Below are positions 7,011 through 14,147 of a DNA stretch of 35,302 nucleotides, one piece after another; the stretch's first letter is position 1, and each line of letters opens with the position of its first letter. Origin of the DNA: Oscillospiraceae bacterium (GTDB lineage Bacteria > Bacillota > Clostridia > Oscillospirales > CAG-272); NCBI GenBank assembly GCA_015065105.1, contig SVQZ01000003.1, forward strand, positions 1 to 35,302. The letters are read 5' to 3'. A program made the translations under genes and the position numbers. The notes under the pieces were generated by a model. That model made no database searches. It had not been told where the DNA came from and saw only the letters and a program-made list of their open reading frames with translations.

Positions 7011-7979
7011 TCATCCGAAGTATTCGGTCATTTTATTTGCTACAATGTTGCCTATAACGATCAATCCCTTATTATTGGGATGGATTATATCATGGGGATA
7101 ATTGTAATAATCAGCGGCATTAAGGACGTTAAATCCGGTAAGCTTGTAAAGATCGATGCTAAGAAGCTCATATTCCTTACCGATCTCTAATATTCCGTTT
7201 ACCCATGCCGTATAGGGCATATCATTTACCAAAAGCTCGTCGCTGTTGGGATCAGCGGCAGAAAGCTGACGGTAAACAGGTGTAAGAAGTATTATCTCGA
7301 TATCGGGATATTTATTCTGAATAAGCTCGATCGAATATCTCAAAGCACCTAAAAAGGTTTCGGGATTCAAGGGATTTGAAGGATCATCAAGAGGTGCGCT
7401 GTATTTTCTGATATCGTCCATTCCGTAACAAAGAGTGATATAGTCAACGTCATCGAACGATATCGTTTTTAAAAGCTCTGTTTTGTATGAGGTATCGGTA
7501 TCGGTGAATACCTCATTTTCTTTATGGAGATCCTGAAGGTAAAAATCCTGCTTTGTTATCGAGTATGTTAATTCGGTCAATGAAAAAGCATTATATGCTT
7601 CATATTCTTCTTCTGAGGTTATATTTGATACGCGCGTTCCGCTGAATCCGAGGTTTATAACCTCCATTCCTGTTTTGTTTGCAAGAACAGAAGGATAATC
7701 ATTTTTATTTGAGTTTGATGCTGTGAGCGAATCCCCGAAGCATACACATATTTTATCCTCTAAAGGATTTGTCACCTCTATTTCAGGCTCGGACGCGGTA
7801 TTAGGATTATTTATACTCGGCATTGTTTTACCCGAGTTCATTTTAGATATTAAAATACCGCCGATAAGAGCGCAAATTACTATAACAACGATCGGTATAA
7901 TTATATATCTTCGTGCTCTTAATTTACCGCGGAATCTTTTCCATCGTCTCTTTAAGCTTGGTTTATTATCGTGACTCAT
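7011..7979 (-). CDS. Membrane-anchored SGNH/GDSL hydrolase
   Basis: This 322-residue protein has a basic cytoplasmic N-terminus, one membrane helix at about residues 25-47, and an outside SGNH hydrolase domain. Motifs: the nucleophile serine in CFGDSLTAS (S84), the block with glycine in INLGFSGTRVSN, CYGMDDIRK in the position of the usual GxND, and DIIHPNNKG with the catalytic Asp and His (D297, H300). SGNH proteins of this type remove acyl groups from lipids, cell-wall sugars or polysaccharides; the substrate is unknown here. AGGAGAAT precedes the ATG. It is a single gene with its own promoter and terminator. The GxND asparagine is replaced by Asp (GMDD), a variation also seen in active relatives. 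Confidence 0.88.
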   Translation of the reverse strand: MSHDNKPSLKRRWKRFRGKLRARRYIIIPIVVIVICALIGGILISKMNSGKTMPSINNPNTASEPEIEVTNPLEDKICVCFGDSLTASNSNKNDYPSVLANKTGMEVINLGFSGTRVSNITSEEEYEAYNAFSLTELTYSITKQDFYLQDLHKENEVFTDTDTSYKTELLKTISFDDVDYITLCYGMDDIRKYSAPLDDPSNPLNPETFLGALRYSIELIQNKYPDIEIILLTPVYRQLSAADPNSDELLVNDMPYTAWVNGILEIGKEYELLSIDLYKLTGFNVLNAADYYNYPHDIIHPNNKGLIVIGNIVANKMTEYFG

Positions 7980-8008
7980 ACTAATTCTCCTATTATATTA
8001 CTGTATAT

Positions 8009-8037
8009 ATTATAAACTATATTGTTAAATATTGCAA
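8009..8037 (-). promoter_or_regulatory. Promoter of the SGNH hydrolase gene
   Basis: Minus strand TTGCAA (8032-8037), 17 bases, TATAAT (8009-8014). Confidence 0.7.
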
Positions 8038-8063
8038 TAGATATTAAAAAAAACGGTAAATAC

Positions 8064-8092
8064 TTGCAATTTTTCTTTTTTTGCAGTATTAT
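8064..8092 (+). promoter_or_regulatory. Promoter of tadA and the permease
   Basis: TTGCAA (8064-8069), 17 bases, TATTAT (8087-8092). The transcript start would fall about 20 bases before the tadA ATG. Confidence 0.65.
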
Positions 8093-8119
8093 GTAATAAA
8101 TATATATACGAGGTCAGAA

Positions 8120-8590
8120 ATGGACGATATAAAATACATGATGCTTGCATTGGAGGAGGCAAAAAACGCATTTGATGAAAACGAGGTGCCGGTAGGTGCT
8201 GTTCTTGTTGATGAAAATGGAAGAGTTATCGCAAAAGCCCATAACAGAAGGGAATGCGATAAGAATGCCATACTTCATGCAGAGCTTATGACTATAAATG
8301 AAGGGTGCAAAGCCCTCGGCGGCTGGCGGCTTCACAAATGTACACTTTACGTTACACTTGAGCCCTGTCCGATGTGTGCCGGAGCAATAGTAAATTCAAG
8401 AATTAAAAGGGTAGTTTATGGTGCAAAGGACCCTAAGGCGGGCTGCTTCGGCAGTGTACTGAATTTGAATTCATACCCCTTTAACCATAAGCCCGAGATA
8501 ATCTCAGGGGTATGCGAAAAGCAGTCCCTTGAGCTTATGGAAAAATTTTTTAACAGATTAAGAGAAAAGAGAAATGAAAAAAATAATTAA
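8120..8590 (+). CDS. tadA: tRNA-specific adenosine deaminase
   Basis: TadA deaminates adenosine 34 to inosine in tRNA-Arg(ACG), a cytoplasmic and usually essential reaction. The 156-residue protein shows the zinc/catalytic motif HAE (H53, E55) and PCPMC (C83, C86), with EVPVGAVLVDENG upstream, as in TadA. I chose ATG 8120, preceded by GAGGTC. An alternative start at 8081 would fall inside the predicted promoter. It overlaps the next gene by 17 bases, so both are co-transcribed, though no functional link is evident. Confidence 0.95.
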   Translation: MDDIKYMMLALEEAKNAFDENEVPVGAVLVDENGRVIAKAHNRRECDKNAILHAELMTINEGCKALGGWRLHKCTLYVTLEPCPMCAGAIVNSRIKRVVYGAKDPKAGCFGSVLNLNSYPFNHKPEIISGVCEKQSLELMEKFFNRLREKRNEKNN

Positions 8591-9458
8591 GAATCCAACG
8601 TTACTGATAACGGTATCTATGGCGGTATTCGGTACCATAGCACCCTTTGTCAGAAAAACGGGACTTGCTTCCGCTGAGGTAGCCCTCTACAGAGCCGTTC
8701 TTGCCGCCTCTCTTATCGGTATATTTTTGTTTGTAACAAAGCAAAAAATATCCTTTAAAGACTTCAAAAAAGCAACCCTGCCTCTTTTGTTGTTTTCCGG
8801 AGCGGCTATGGCGTTTAACTGGATATTTCTTTTTGAAGCCTATAAATATACAACGGTTTCGGTTGCCACTTTAAGCTATTATTTTGCCCCCGTTATAGTA
8901 ACCGTTGCCTGTCCTATCCTGTTTAAAGAAAAGATCGGTTTGAAGGGTTGGATATGCTTTGCGGGCTCAACTCTCGGAATAGTGCTGATTACGGGAATAG
9001 GTGATCTTTCGGGCGGGAAAAACGACTTGAAGGGAATACTCTTCGGTCTTTGTGCGGCAGCCTTGTATGCAACGGTAATACTGTTGAATAAATTTATAAA
9101 AGAGGTTGACGGTATTCACAGAACCTTCCTGCAGTTTTTATCTGCGGTAGTTGTTCTTTCTCCCTATGTTCTTTTGACAGACGGAGTGAATGTAGGCAAT
9201 ATGGCTCCTGTCGGAATTGTTTGTCTTTTAACGGTAGGATTTATCCACACAGGAATTACATACTGTATGTATTTCACATCATTGAAAAATCTCCCCGGTC
9301 AAAAGGCTGCAATATTAAGCTACATAGATCCCCTGGTAGCGGTTATAATCTCAATAACCGTATTAAAGGAAAGTATTACACCAATGCAGGCCGCAGGCGG
9401 TATATTGATCCTCGGCTTTACACTTTGGAATGAAATCAGTTTTACAAAAAAATCGTAA
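8574..9458 (+). CDS. EamA/DMT family transporter
   Basis: A 294-residue integral membrane protein with about ten hydrophobic helices in two similar halves, the EamA duplication. The first half starts near TVSMAVFGTIAPFVRKTGLASAEVALYR-type sequence and the second near GILFGLCAAALYATVILLNKF. The AEVALYRAVLAA segment with the arginine is typical of the family. Drug/metabolite family members export amino acids, nucleosides or other small metabolites; the substrate cannot be told. The start overlaps the tadA end, with only a weak GA-rich ribosome site, which suggests translational coupling. Confidence 0.88.
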   Translation: MKKIIKNPTLLITVSMAVFGTIAPFVRKTGLASAEVALYRAVLAASLIGIFLFVTKQKISFKDFKKATLPLLLFSGAAMAFNWIFLFEAYKYTTVSVATLSYYFAPVIVTVACPILFKEKIGLKGWICFAGSTLGIVLITGIGDLSGGKNDLKGILFGLCAAALYATVILLNKFIKEVDGIHRTFLQFLSAVVVLSPYVLLTDGVNVGNMAPVGIVCLLTVGFIHTGITYCMYFTSLKNLPGQKAAILSYIDPLVAVIISITVLKESITPMQAAGGILILGFTLWNEISFTKKS

Positions 9459-9464
9459 AAGCTA

Positions 9465-9493
9465 TTGCATTTTTTTAAATAGTGTGGTAAAAT
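9465..9493 (+). promoter_or_regulatory. Promoter of the cobalamin riboswitch operon
   Basis: TTGCAT (9465-9470), 17 bases, TAAAAT (9488-9493), about 13 bases before the aptamer P1 helix. Confidence 0.65.
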
Positions 9494-9505
9494 GACTTGA
9501 ATTTA

Positions 9506-9633
9506 ATAGAGATCAGATACGGTTCGACGAGAATATTTCTCAGGTAGGTAATTGGGAATCCGGTGAGAGTCCGGAGCAACCGTCATTACTGTAAGCATCC
9601 ATGATGTAAGTCAGAATACTCCCGTATCTCTAT
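9506..9633 (+). promoter_or_regulatory. Cobalamin riboswitch aptamer
   Basis: The core shows the B12-box signature: GGGAATCCGGTGAGAGTCCG, then GAGCAACCGTCATTACTGTAA, then AAGTCAGAATAC. The P1 helix is formed by ATAGAGA...GATACGG (from 9506) and CCGTATCTCTAT (9622-9633). At about 128 nt it is compact, which fits the shorter cobalamin-II class. It lies directly upstream of a terminator (9732-9765) and a seven-gene surface-protein/ECF transporter operon, so corrinoid binding should reduce expression. Recognition rests on conserved sequence; a covariance search would confirm the subclass. Confidence 0.92.
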
Positions 9634-9716
9634 TGGTAAACACAATCTTGGACGAAGAAGGGGTGCAACCGGTCATAACCGTATCCTTTTTTCGTACGGC
9701 CTTGTTGTGTTGTTGA
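9634..9716 (+). promoter_or_regulatory. Expression-platform hairpin between aptamer and terminator
   Basis: A long interrupted hairpin can form: AACACAA...TTGTGTT at the base, then CGAAGAAGG/CCTTTTTTCG, with an apical region containing GCAACCGGTCATAACC. In cobalamin riboswitches a downstream loop pairs with the aptamer L5 loop, and this apical region is the candidate. No open frame with a ribosome site lies here. Confidence 0.5.
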
Positions 9717-9731
9717 CATTTATGATTAGTT

Positions 9732-9765
9732 GTGCTTTCCCGATTTGTCGGGAAAGCACTTTTTT
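9732..9765 (+). terminator. Leader terminator of the cobalamin operon
   Basis: A perfect 12-bp stem GTGCTTTCCCGA/TCGGGAAAGCAC (9732-9743, 9748-9759) with a TTTG loop and six T residues. It sits 45 bases before the first gene, which fits riboswitch-controlled early termination. Confidence 0.85.
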
Positions 9766-9809
9766 CGTTGTGCCTTTCTTTATCCAAAAGAAAATTGAGG
9801 AGGATTTTT

Positions 9810-11450
9810 ATGAAAAAAGAAATCAAATTATTAGCTTTGTCATTATTAATAATGACACTTACGATTACCGTGTTCAGCTTGACACTTTCTGCGGATGAGG
9901 GTGACAAGGTATATATATCGGTAAGCTTTGACGGTGAGTATATGGAAAATGCAAAGGGTGAGCCCGTAGCTTATGTCGGTGTAGGCATGGATGACCTTGC
10001 CGGTGTGGATCCGGATAAGTACGGTTTAAATGATTATCATTACGATCATGACGGTGACGGAAATGATGATATAACCGCATTATATTTGTATATTTATGTT
10101 CACGAGAATATATTCGGCAGATCCTGGGACGAGGTATATGTTTCGGGCGGTGCAGGAAGTATTTTCTTTGAAAGCGGTCTTTTCGGATACGAGGATTGCA
10201 ATCTCAATTATTATTTGAACGGTGAATATCCTTCAGTTGACGGCTGGGGAGTTACTGCCGATCAGTTAGTACTTAAGAATGGTGATTATATAGATGTTTC
10301 CGGTTATACCAGCTGGAATTTCTATTGGGACAGCGGTGCAGGTTTCCATTATTTTGCTGATCTCGATGGTAAAATAACCCATAATTATACAGTAAAAGAC
10401 AGCAAAAAAGTCCAGGTATCTCTCGGACGTACCGTGGCTGATATGTATATGGGTACTTCCGAGCTTGTATGGGAGAAATACTATACTCTTTATTACGGAA
10501 GAAGCGTTGGCACAGCATTGGGTAGTATTGAAACCGATTCCGATGGTTATGCAACCATAACCTTCCCTGAGGGAGGTGTATGGTATGTATGGTGCGAAGG
10601 CGGTTACGGTATAGAAAATCCCTATGATATTGTATCCTCTCCCGCTGTAGCGATCGTAGAGATAGAAGAGGAAATGATCGTTGAACCTTCTGTAGCTTCA
10701 GAGGGTGCGGTTATAACCGTAAGCGGACTTACCGATGATATCAAGGATATCTTCATAGCCCGCGGTGAATACCAGGTTTACGGTGATGTTAACTTAAACA
10801 AGCTTGTACGTCTGACACAGAATAAGCTTAAGGGTAATGATAATTACAGCTATACTGTAAATGCAGGAGGCAGGCATACCGTTCTTATCCGTTATAATGA
10901 TAACAGCATGAAGTTCCTTTATACTGACGTTGATGTAACAGAACCGACCTTCAGTTCAAATGCGCTTCAGCTTACCGTAGGTAATCTCGACGGTATCAAG
11001 GTCATCCGTACGGCAAGCGGTATTCATAAGACTGCATCCTCGATCAAAAAGACAGAGGGAGCGAGAGCCTTTACGGCAAAGGATGTTCTCAAGGGTAAGA
11101 GAGAATATACCATTCAGTTCAGAGAAGAGGGCATGGTAACCGTAGCGGTGTGTTATGAAAACGGATTAAACGTTTTCTATAATTATGAAGTAACCAAGAA
11201 AACCCCTTATTTTGCTCAGGAGGGAAATACGGTTATCTTCGGCGATCTTGACGGTCTTAAGGTTATAAGATATGCCAAAGGAAATTATACTACCTCAGGC
11301 GAGATCAAGAGAGCACCCGGAAGCGTTGGTTTAACGGCGAGCAAGATAAAGGACTCGGTTATCAAGGTCTCTCTTAAGCCCGGTACATATACCTTCTGTG
11401 TTCAGTATGATGACGAAAGTCAAAACTTCTATACCGTAACGGTCGATTAA
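9810..11450 (+). CDS. Secreted protein with Ig-like repeats, first gene of the cobalamin-riboswitch operon
   Basis: 546 residues. A signal peptide covers residues 1-28 (hydrophobic core, then SLTLSA-DE), with no C-terminal anchor. Residues 32-200 form a beta-rich region with a DHDGDGNDD calcium-loop-like motif (79-87) and CNLNYYLNGEYP followed by LKNGDYIDVSGY. This spacing recalls DUF4430, the transcobalamin C-terminal-like fold, but weakly. Residues 200-285 look like an Ig domain ending GGVWYVWCEGG. Residues 290-546 hold three tandem Ig-like repeats of about 85 residues, each with LDGIKVIR or similar and a Y(T/N)..V end. The ATG at 9810 follows GAGGAGG; a longer frame from 9732 would start in the terminator. 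Riboswitch control and neighbours suggest a corrinoid-capture role, which is inference. Confidence 0.8.
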   Translation: MKKEIKLLALSLLIMTLTITVFSLTLSADEGDKVYISVSFDGEYMENAKGEPVAYVGVGMDDLAGVDPDKYGLNDYHYDHDGDGNDDITALYLYIYVHENIFGRSWDEVYVSGGAGSIFFESGLFGYEDCNLNYYLNGEYPSVDGWGVTADQLVLKNGDYIDVSGYTSWNFYWDSGAGFHYFADLDGKITHNYTVKDSKKVQVSLGRTVADMYMGTSELVWEKYYTLYYGRSVGTALGSIETDSDGYATITFPEGGVWYVWCEGGYGIENPYDIVSSPAVAIVEIEEEMIVEPSVASEGAVITVSGLTDDIKDIFIARGEYQVYGDVNLNKLVRLTQNKLKGNDNYSYTVNAGGRHTVLIRYNDNSMKFLYTDVDVTEPTFSSNALQLTVGNLDGIKVIRTASGIHKTASSIKKTEGARAFTAKDVLKGKREYTIQFREEGMVTVAVCYENGLNVFYNYEVTKKTPYFAQEGNTVIFGDLDGLKVIRYAKGNYTTSGEIKRAPGSVGLTASKIKDSVIKVSLKPGTYTFCVQYDDESQNFYTVTVD

Positions 11451-11746
11451 TGATGAATAAGGACGAAAAGAGAAAATTTTGTATATCGTTATTGCGTGAT
11501 AAAGCCGCGGAGCTTGAGCGTTTGCCCAAGCGTTCGGATTTCCCTGACGATAAGGTATGCCTTATCAAGCAGAAATTAGGACCTTGGCCGAGGGCATTGG
11601 AGGAGGCAGGATTAAAAGAGCCTCCTTTGGTGTCAAGGATCGAGAAGAACCGCGCTAAACGTGAAAGAGCGAGAAAAAACAGAAAGAAATTTATGAGAGA
11701 AAGTAAATCTCACACAGACGGAGGTAATAATGAAGACTCTGTATAG
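11450..11746 (+). CDS. Small basic protein with a homing-endonuclease-associated (HNH) repeat
   Basis: 98 residues, very basic, no signal peptide. Residues 20-55 match the short repeat often found beside HNH/homing endonucleases and in DNA-binding proteins: LPKRSDFPDD, then LIKQKLGPWPRALEEAGLK. The C-terminal half is rich in Arg and Lys. No nuclease domain is present. Its ATG overlaps the stop of the preceding gene (TAATG), with a second ATG at 11453 and no clear ribosome site of its own, so it depends on coupling. It overlaps the next gene by 17 bases. A cytoplasmic nucleic-acid-binding protein amid cell-surface genes is unexpected; possible roles are regulation of the operon or a chance survivor. 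The function is unknown. Confidence 0.75.
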   Translation: MMNKDEKRKFCISLLRDKAAELERLPKRSDFPDDKVCLIKQKLGPWPRALEEAGLKEPPLVSRIEKNRAKRERARKNRKKFMRESKSHTDGGNNEDSV

Positions 11747-13049
11747 AATAATTATTTGTCTTGTATTGGTATTCTGTTTGGTCACTCCTACGGTATTTGC
11801 TTTTGATAATGATTTATTTAATAAGACATATACGGATACCAAGGCTTATCTTAAATCATTAGGTACACCTTCGGTTGGTTCGGTAGGCGGTGAATGGCTG
11901 GTTATTGCATTAACAAGAGACTTTGAAGAGTGCCCCGATGGGTATTATGAAAATGTTGTTGAGTTTGTTAATAATAAGATAAATGAAAAGGGTCAGCTGC
12001 ATAAGTCTAAATCTACCGACAATTCCCGTATTATTCTCGGTCTTACCGCAGCCGGATATGATCCGCGAAACGTAGGCGGTCATGATCTTATATTTGGTTT
12101 GACCGATATTACGTACTTAAAAAAGCAGGGACCAAACGGAACAATATGGGCACTTATTGCATTGGATTGTAATAACTATGAGATTCCCGAAAATCCCGAT
12201 GCCGCAGAACAGACTACCAGAGAAGGGCTGATCGCGGTTATCTTATCGAATCAGTTAACTGACGGCGGTTGGGCAATGTCGGGAAAGAATGCGGACCCTG
12301 ATATGACGGGAATGGCTATACAGGCTCTCGCTCCTTATTATGATACTAATGATGATGTTAAGTCAGCGGTAGATAAAGCCCTTACGGTCTTGTCAGAAAA
12401 GCAGCATGATAACGGCGGATACGGTTCTGTTGACGGAGCGTGCAGTGAGTCTTGTGCTCAGGTAATTGTTGCGCTTACCTCTATGGGCATTGATCCGACG
12501 TCTGATGCAAGATTTATTAAGAATTCCAAAACAGTTATCGATGCAATACTTGAATTTGCTGTTGAAGGCGGCGGCTTTTCCCATGTTCCCGGCGCGGCGC
12601 GTAACGGTATGGCAACCGAGCAGGCTCAATACGCTTTAGTGGCATATAAGCGCTTTACCGAGGGAAAAAATACTCTTTATGATATGAGTGAAGAAGATAT
12701 TAAAATCGAAGACGAAAAGCCTGAGGATGATACAATAACCGATAAAGACACGGAGGATTCCGTAAAGGATGAATCAGAAAATGAAACTGTTCCCGATACA
12801 GAGAATAATAAAGATACGTCCGATAAAAACGGTATTAATGCAGAAAAAGCTGAAAACGATAAGAGCTCTTCTGCCACATCGTCGGGAACAAACAATAACA
12901 AGATAAATCAATCAAACGCAAAGCCGCAAACCGGAGCATCAACGGGGACGGCTTCGGCACAGACGGGAGATCCTTGTATATTCATATCTTTAATAGTTTT
13001 GGCGGTATCTCTTATATTTGTTTTTAAAAGAAGAGGTTCCCGGGTATGA
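11730..13049 (+). CDS. Cell-wall-attached alpha/alpha-toroid protein (transcobalamin alpha-domain-like)
   Basis: 439 residues: a signal peptide (1-24, ending VFA), an alpha/alpha-toroid domain (about 28-312), an acidic Ser/Asn/Asp-rich spacer (320-398) and a C-terminal sorting-type signal. The sorting signal has PQTG (399-402) or QTGD (411-414), a helix at 415-432, and KRRGSRV. The toroid shows repeated Gly-rich helix-hairpin units: LTDGGWAMSGKNADPDMTG, HDNGGYGSVDGACSESCAQV and EGGGFSHVPGAARNG. These are typical of the prenyltransferase/squalene-cyclase fold, which also forms the alpha-domain of intrinsic factor and transcobalamin. No enzyme motif for prenyl transfer is evident. GGAGG precedes the ATG. 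With the DUF4430 neighbour and riboswitch, I infer corrinoid binding. The sorting motif is not canonical LPXTG. Confidence 0.82.
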   Translation: MKTLYRIIICLVLVFCLVTPTVFAFDNDLFNKTYTDTKAYLKSLGTPSVGSVGGEWLVIALTRDFEECPDGYYENVVEFVNNKINEKGQLHKSKSTDNSRIILGLTAAGYDPRNVGGHDLIFGLTDITYLKKQGPNGTIWALIALDCNNYEIPENPDAAEQTTREGLIAVILSNQLTDGGWAMSGKNADPDMTGMAIQALAPYYDTNDDVKSAVDKALTVLSEKQHDNGGYGSVDGACSESCAQVIVALTSMGIDPTSDARFIKNSKTVIDAILEFAVEGGGFSHVPGAARNGMATEQAQYALVAYKRFTEGKNTLYDMSEEDIKIEDEKPEDDTITDKDTEDSVKDESENETVPDTENNKDTSDKNGINAEKAENDKSSSATSSGTNNNKINQSNAKPQTGASTGTASAQTGDPCIFISLIVLAVSLIFVFKRRGSRV

Positions 13050-14128
13050 AAAAAAGAATCGCTGATTTAATTATGATTATTCTTCTTGTTGTGTTAGCGG
13101 TAACAGGTATTCTTTATGCGGGTAATCTGAAGGGATGGTTCGATAAAAAGAATGAGTCGGTGTGGACTATCGCTGATATCCGAGGGGTCATTACTCTCAA
13201 AAGGGAGGGAGTAAGCTATACACCGGATAATGCAACGAATCTTCGTAAGGGAGATATAATTATATGTAAGGATTCCGCTTCTGCCGTATTGAGGTCGGAA
13301 AATGCGGATGTTTATGTCAATGGCGGTTCTGAGCTTGAAATCAAGGACGTATCCGATAAGGATATGTCTGTTAAGGTGATTAAGGGAGAGGTCTTTGCTG
13401 ACAGTCAAAGACCTCTTATCCTTGTTTTTGATTCTATAAGCACGGACGTCGGTGGTAGTGTTGTTTCTCTCAGTGTTCGTTCGGGTGCTTCAACCTTAAA
13501 TGTATTCAGCGGTAAAACCGAAGAAGCTAAAAGCTCAGAGAGAGCCGAATGGATCGACGGCAGTAAAAGCGTAGGTAAGATATCAATTGACACTCTTAAC
13601 GAGTTTAATATAGAGTGTCTGAAAAAGGTGTTGAAAAGTAAAAAGCTTTGCTTTACAAAGGCTGAGCTTGATGCAGTAACCGAAAAAAGAAAAGAAGAAA
13701 TATCTACCGATCTTGATAGCGAAACACAGTGCTCAATTACAATAGTTTGTGATACTATACTTGATAATACGGATGAGCTTGATCCGACAAAAGCTGAGTT
13801 TGTACCTGATGATGGAATTATTCTTCCTTTTACATCGGTTGATATAGAGGAAGGAGATAGCGTTTTCGATATTCTGAATCGGGTTTGTGAGGAGAATGAT
13901 ATTCAAATCGAATACAGCTGGACACCTATGTATGACAGTTATTATATCGAGGGTATAAATAATCTCTATGAATTTGACTGCGGATATGAATCGGGCTGGA
14001 TGTATAAGGTAAACGGATGGTTCCCGAATTACGGATGCTCGGATTATAGTGTGAAGCCGGGAGATAACATAGTTTGGTGTTATACCTGTAAAGGGTTGGG
14101 CGATGACGTAGGTGATACGTCCTTCTGA
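13046..14128 (+). CDS. Membrane-anchored FecR-like/DUF4430 (transcobalamin C-terminal-like) protein
   Basis: 360 residues. An uncleaved-looking membrane helix (7-26) anchors an outside portion. Residues 42-160 read as a FecR-like beta domain (IRGVITLKREG, LRKGDIIICKDSASAVL, VKVIKGEVF, STLNVFSG). Residues 229-352 form a clear DUF4430 domain: DSVFDILNRVCEENDIQIEY, IEGINNLYEFDCGYESGWMY, KVNGWFPNYGCSDYSVKPGD, NIVWCYT. DUF4430 is related to the beta-domain of transcobalamin and intrinsic factor. The ATG overlaps the stop of the alpha-toroid gene (ATGA), so the two are coupled. Likely role: hold or hand over the corrinoid near the membrane to the ECF importer encoded next; this is inference. Confidence 0.87.
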   Translation: MKKRIADLIMIILLVVLAVTGILYAGNLKGWFDKKNESVWTIADIRGVITLKREGVSYTPDNATNLRKGDIIICKDSASAVLRSENADVYVNGGSELEIKDVSDKDMSVKVIKGEVFADSQRPLILVFDSISTDVGGSVVSLSVRSGASTLNVFSGKTEEAKSSERAEWIDGSKSVGKISIDTLNEFNIECLKKVLKSKKLCFTKAELDAVTEKRKEEISTDLDSETQCSITIVCDTILDNTDELDPTKAEFVPDDGIILPFTSVDIEEGDSVFDILNRVCEENDIQIEYSWTPMYDSYYIEGINNLYEFDCGYESGWMYKVNGWFPNYGCSDYSVKPGDNIVWCYTCKGLGDDVGDTSF

Positions 14129-14147
14129 TAATAAGGAGAATAAACAA

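Noticed and set aside
9709-9716. TTGACA at the end of the cobalamin leader as a second promoter
   Set aside because: No -10 box is found at 16-18 bases; the region there is the terminator stem.
9732-9809. Upstream extension of the first cobalamin-operon gene
   Set aside because: This frame would start inside the terminator stem. The ATG at 9810 has a strong GAGGAGG and begins a good signal peptide.
14112-14147. Earlier GTG start for the fused ATPase
   Set aside because: It overlaps the DUF4430 gene and lacks a ribosome site, while GTG 14148 follows AAGGAG at good spacing.
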